From the NCBI GenBank assembly GCA_905193755.1, contig CAJJPX010000014.1, positions 1 to 38,981 of the forward strand: a stretch of DNA of 38,981 nucleotides. The letters run 5' to 3'. Source of the stretch: an uncultured Clostridium sp. (GTDB taxonomy: Bacteria; Bacillota_I; Bacilli_A; RF39; UBA660). Positions 38,047 to 38,981 of the stretch are shown here, piece by piece. A program made the translations under genes and the position numbers. The notes under the pieces are model-generated. The model saw only the letters and a program-made list of their open reading frames with translations, did no database searches and was not told the DNA's origin. How positions within the stretch are numbered: the stretch's first letter is position 1; every line of letters begins with the position of its first letter.

Positions 38047-38981
38047 TTATTCACTGATAACCTTTCTATATTCCGCTACCGCCATCTTTTCCGACAGATA
38101 CGCATTAATCAGATTGGTGTGCGCCTGCGTCCATGACAATTGTGCGGAGAGTACATCCACCATGTTTGCCTTTCCCTCATTATACGAGAAAGAAACCAAA
38201 TCAAGATTTTCATTAGCCAGACTCATAGTCTCTTTGGCGGTTTTCACTTGATATTCCGTTTCCGTCAGTTTAGTCAATGCACCGGACAATTCTTCGTTGA
38301 TATTATCCGTTATATAACTTTGTTGCAGTTTCTGTATGCCGATATACGCTTTCTGCTGACGGTTTGTTTTAAACCGGGCTCCCCAACGGAAGATAGGTAT
38401 ATTCAGGTTAATGCCGACGATGGGATTGAAAGAAACATCATAACCGAGGTTAGGTGTAGCTGTAGCCCATCCACCGCTGAAATACATATTCAATTGCGGG
38501 TTGAACTGGCTAAGAGCCGCTTTGCGTTGCGCCTGACTTTTCATGATGTTCACTTCCGTACTTTCATAATCCGCACGTCGTTGCAATACATTTTCAAGAG
38601 AAAGAATTTGTATAGGAGCAGAAGTCTTGTCAATAGTATAAAGACTGTCTACGGGGGTGTTGGGATCTATTCCCATCAAAATATTCAATTTCTGCAATGC
38701 CAACGTGTAATTCTGACGGGCTTTGATATATTGAAGTTCAGCTTCTTTTAGCCGGGTGGAAATCATGAGTAGGTCTGTACGGCTAATCATTCCATCATTG
38801 AAACGATCTAGAATAATATCATATTGCTGTTTTACGATATGTTGATATTTATCGGCAGCTTGCAGCATTGCTTGTGAAGCAGACGCATTCCAATAGACTG
38901 CATCGCTCTGATAATGAATTTGGTCGATTGTCATTTCCTCATTGAGCAGGCCGAGTTTTTCATCCGCTTTGGTAATCTTGT
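38047..38981 (-). CDS. TolC-family outer-membrane efflux protein (Bacteroidota type), N-terminus cut by window edge
   Basis: About 311 C-terminal residues; the frame continues beyond the right edge (an ATG at 38934 is internal: ADEKLGLLNEEMTIDQ precedes it). TolC-like proteins form trimeric outer-membrane channels of tripartite pumps. Two long-helix repeats are visible (QAADKYQHIVKQQYDIILDR ... RLKEAELQYIKARQNYTLAL and QSYITDNINEELSGALTKLT ... NLDLVSFSYNEGKANMVDVL), separated by the barrel strands (NPQLNMYFSGGWATAT; GINLNIPIFRWG). The PIFRWG and Ser/Asn-rich style are typical of Bacteroides. Hand counts on two lines give about 43-47% GC, well above the host genes. A TolC channel has no place in a Gram-positive envelope. 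Confidence 0.9.
   Translation of the reverse strand, partial: KITKADEKLGLLNEEMTIDQIHYQSDAVYWNASASQAMLQAADKYQHIVKQQYDIILDRFNDGMISRTDLLMISTRLKEAELQYIKARQNYTLALQKLNILMGIDPNTPVDSLYTIDKTSAPIQILSLENVLQRRADYESTEVNIMKSQAQRKAALSQFNPQLNMYFSGGWATATPNLGYDVSFNPIVGINLNIPIFRWGARFKTNRQQKAYIGIQKLQQSYITDNINEELSGALTKLTETEYQVKTAKETMSLANENLDLVSFSYNEGKANMVDVLSAQLSWTQAHTNLINAYLSEKMAVAEYRKVISE

Noticed and set aside
38140..38751. Plus-strand open frame of about 200 codons opposite the TolC gene
   Set aside because: It is the antisense shadow of a well-supported coding frame; the protein shows no domain.

Overview
The window is almost entirely one AT-rich Bacillota (low-GC Gram-positive) chromosome segment, with about 1 kb of different, more GC-rich DNA at the right edge. 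Gene families (FtsA/FtsZ, FemX-type lipid II transferase, D-Ala-D-Ala carboxypeptidase, RNase Y, GSP13-like S1 protein, SpoVIF-like protein, a GerS/LolA-like lipoprotein), strong AGGAGG ribosome binding sites and TTGACA/TATAAT promoters point to an anaerobic Bacilli or Clostridia relative, probably an uncultured gut lineage. TGA is used as a stop (at 35347), so the standard bacterial code applies. Nearly all genes are on the minus strand.

Layout: 1-2432 holds a SipW-type surface protein (cut by the left edge), a family 3 glycosidase and a membrane protein. 2593-2754 holds a tRNA-Ile/tRNA-Glu pair on the plus strand. 2850-7117 is a compact RNA-maturation operon read leftwards (YgjP-like peptidase, TrmH-like methylase, rimM, trmD, a hypothetical, hisS). 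7189-11701 has a surface protein, ftsZ, ftsA and a small anchored protein. 11855-14662 has a Nudix hydrolase, a RhuM-Fic fusion, a lipoprotein that seems to start at AUA, and a DUF378 protein. 14713-19726 has the rplK-rplA and secE-nusG pairs, separated by an alcohol dehydrogenase, a rubrerythrin, a chagasin-like lipoprotein and an opposing membrane protein. 19801-24487 has smpB, rnr (with a LysM-like insertion), secG and eno. 24577-31786 has a FemX-like transferase, a SpoVIF-like protein, two thiol-redox genes, a short-chain dehydrogenase, rny, a DacA-type carboxypeptidase and a PH-domain protein. 31845-34142 looks accessory: a DHH phosphoesterase, an unknown protein, and a divergent orphan MvaI/BcnI-like nuclease. 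34172-35296 is a 12-tRNA operon (Val-Thr-Tyr-Gln-Lys-Leu-Ser-fMet-Asp-Phe-Arg-Pro). 35347-37868 has an S1 protein, a faintly CotS-like protein, a low-complexity protein and a DUF1292 protein.

38047-38981 encodes part of a TolC-type outer-membrane efflux protein of Bacteroidota character. A Gram-positive cell has no use for such a protein, and base composition and codon use change here, so an assembly join somewhere in 37918-38046 is the simplest explanation.

Intrinsic terminators are dense and often overlap both a stop codon and the next promoter. The observations most worth checking are the LysM-like segment inside RNase R, the AUA-start lipoprotein, the inverted tRNA-Asp 3' fragment in the tRNA operon, the orphan nuclease region, and the nested terminator/promoter in front of secE. 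I found no CRISPR array, insertion sequence, rRNA gene or replication origin.
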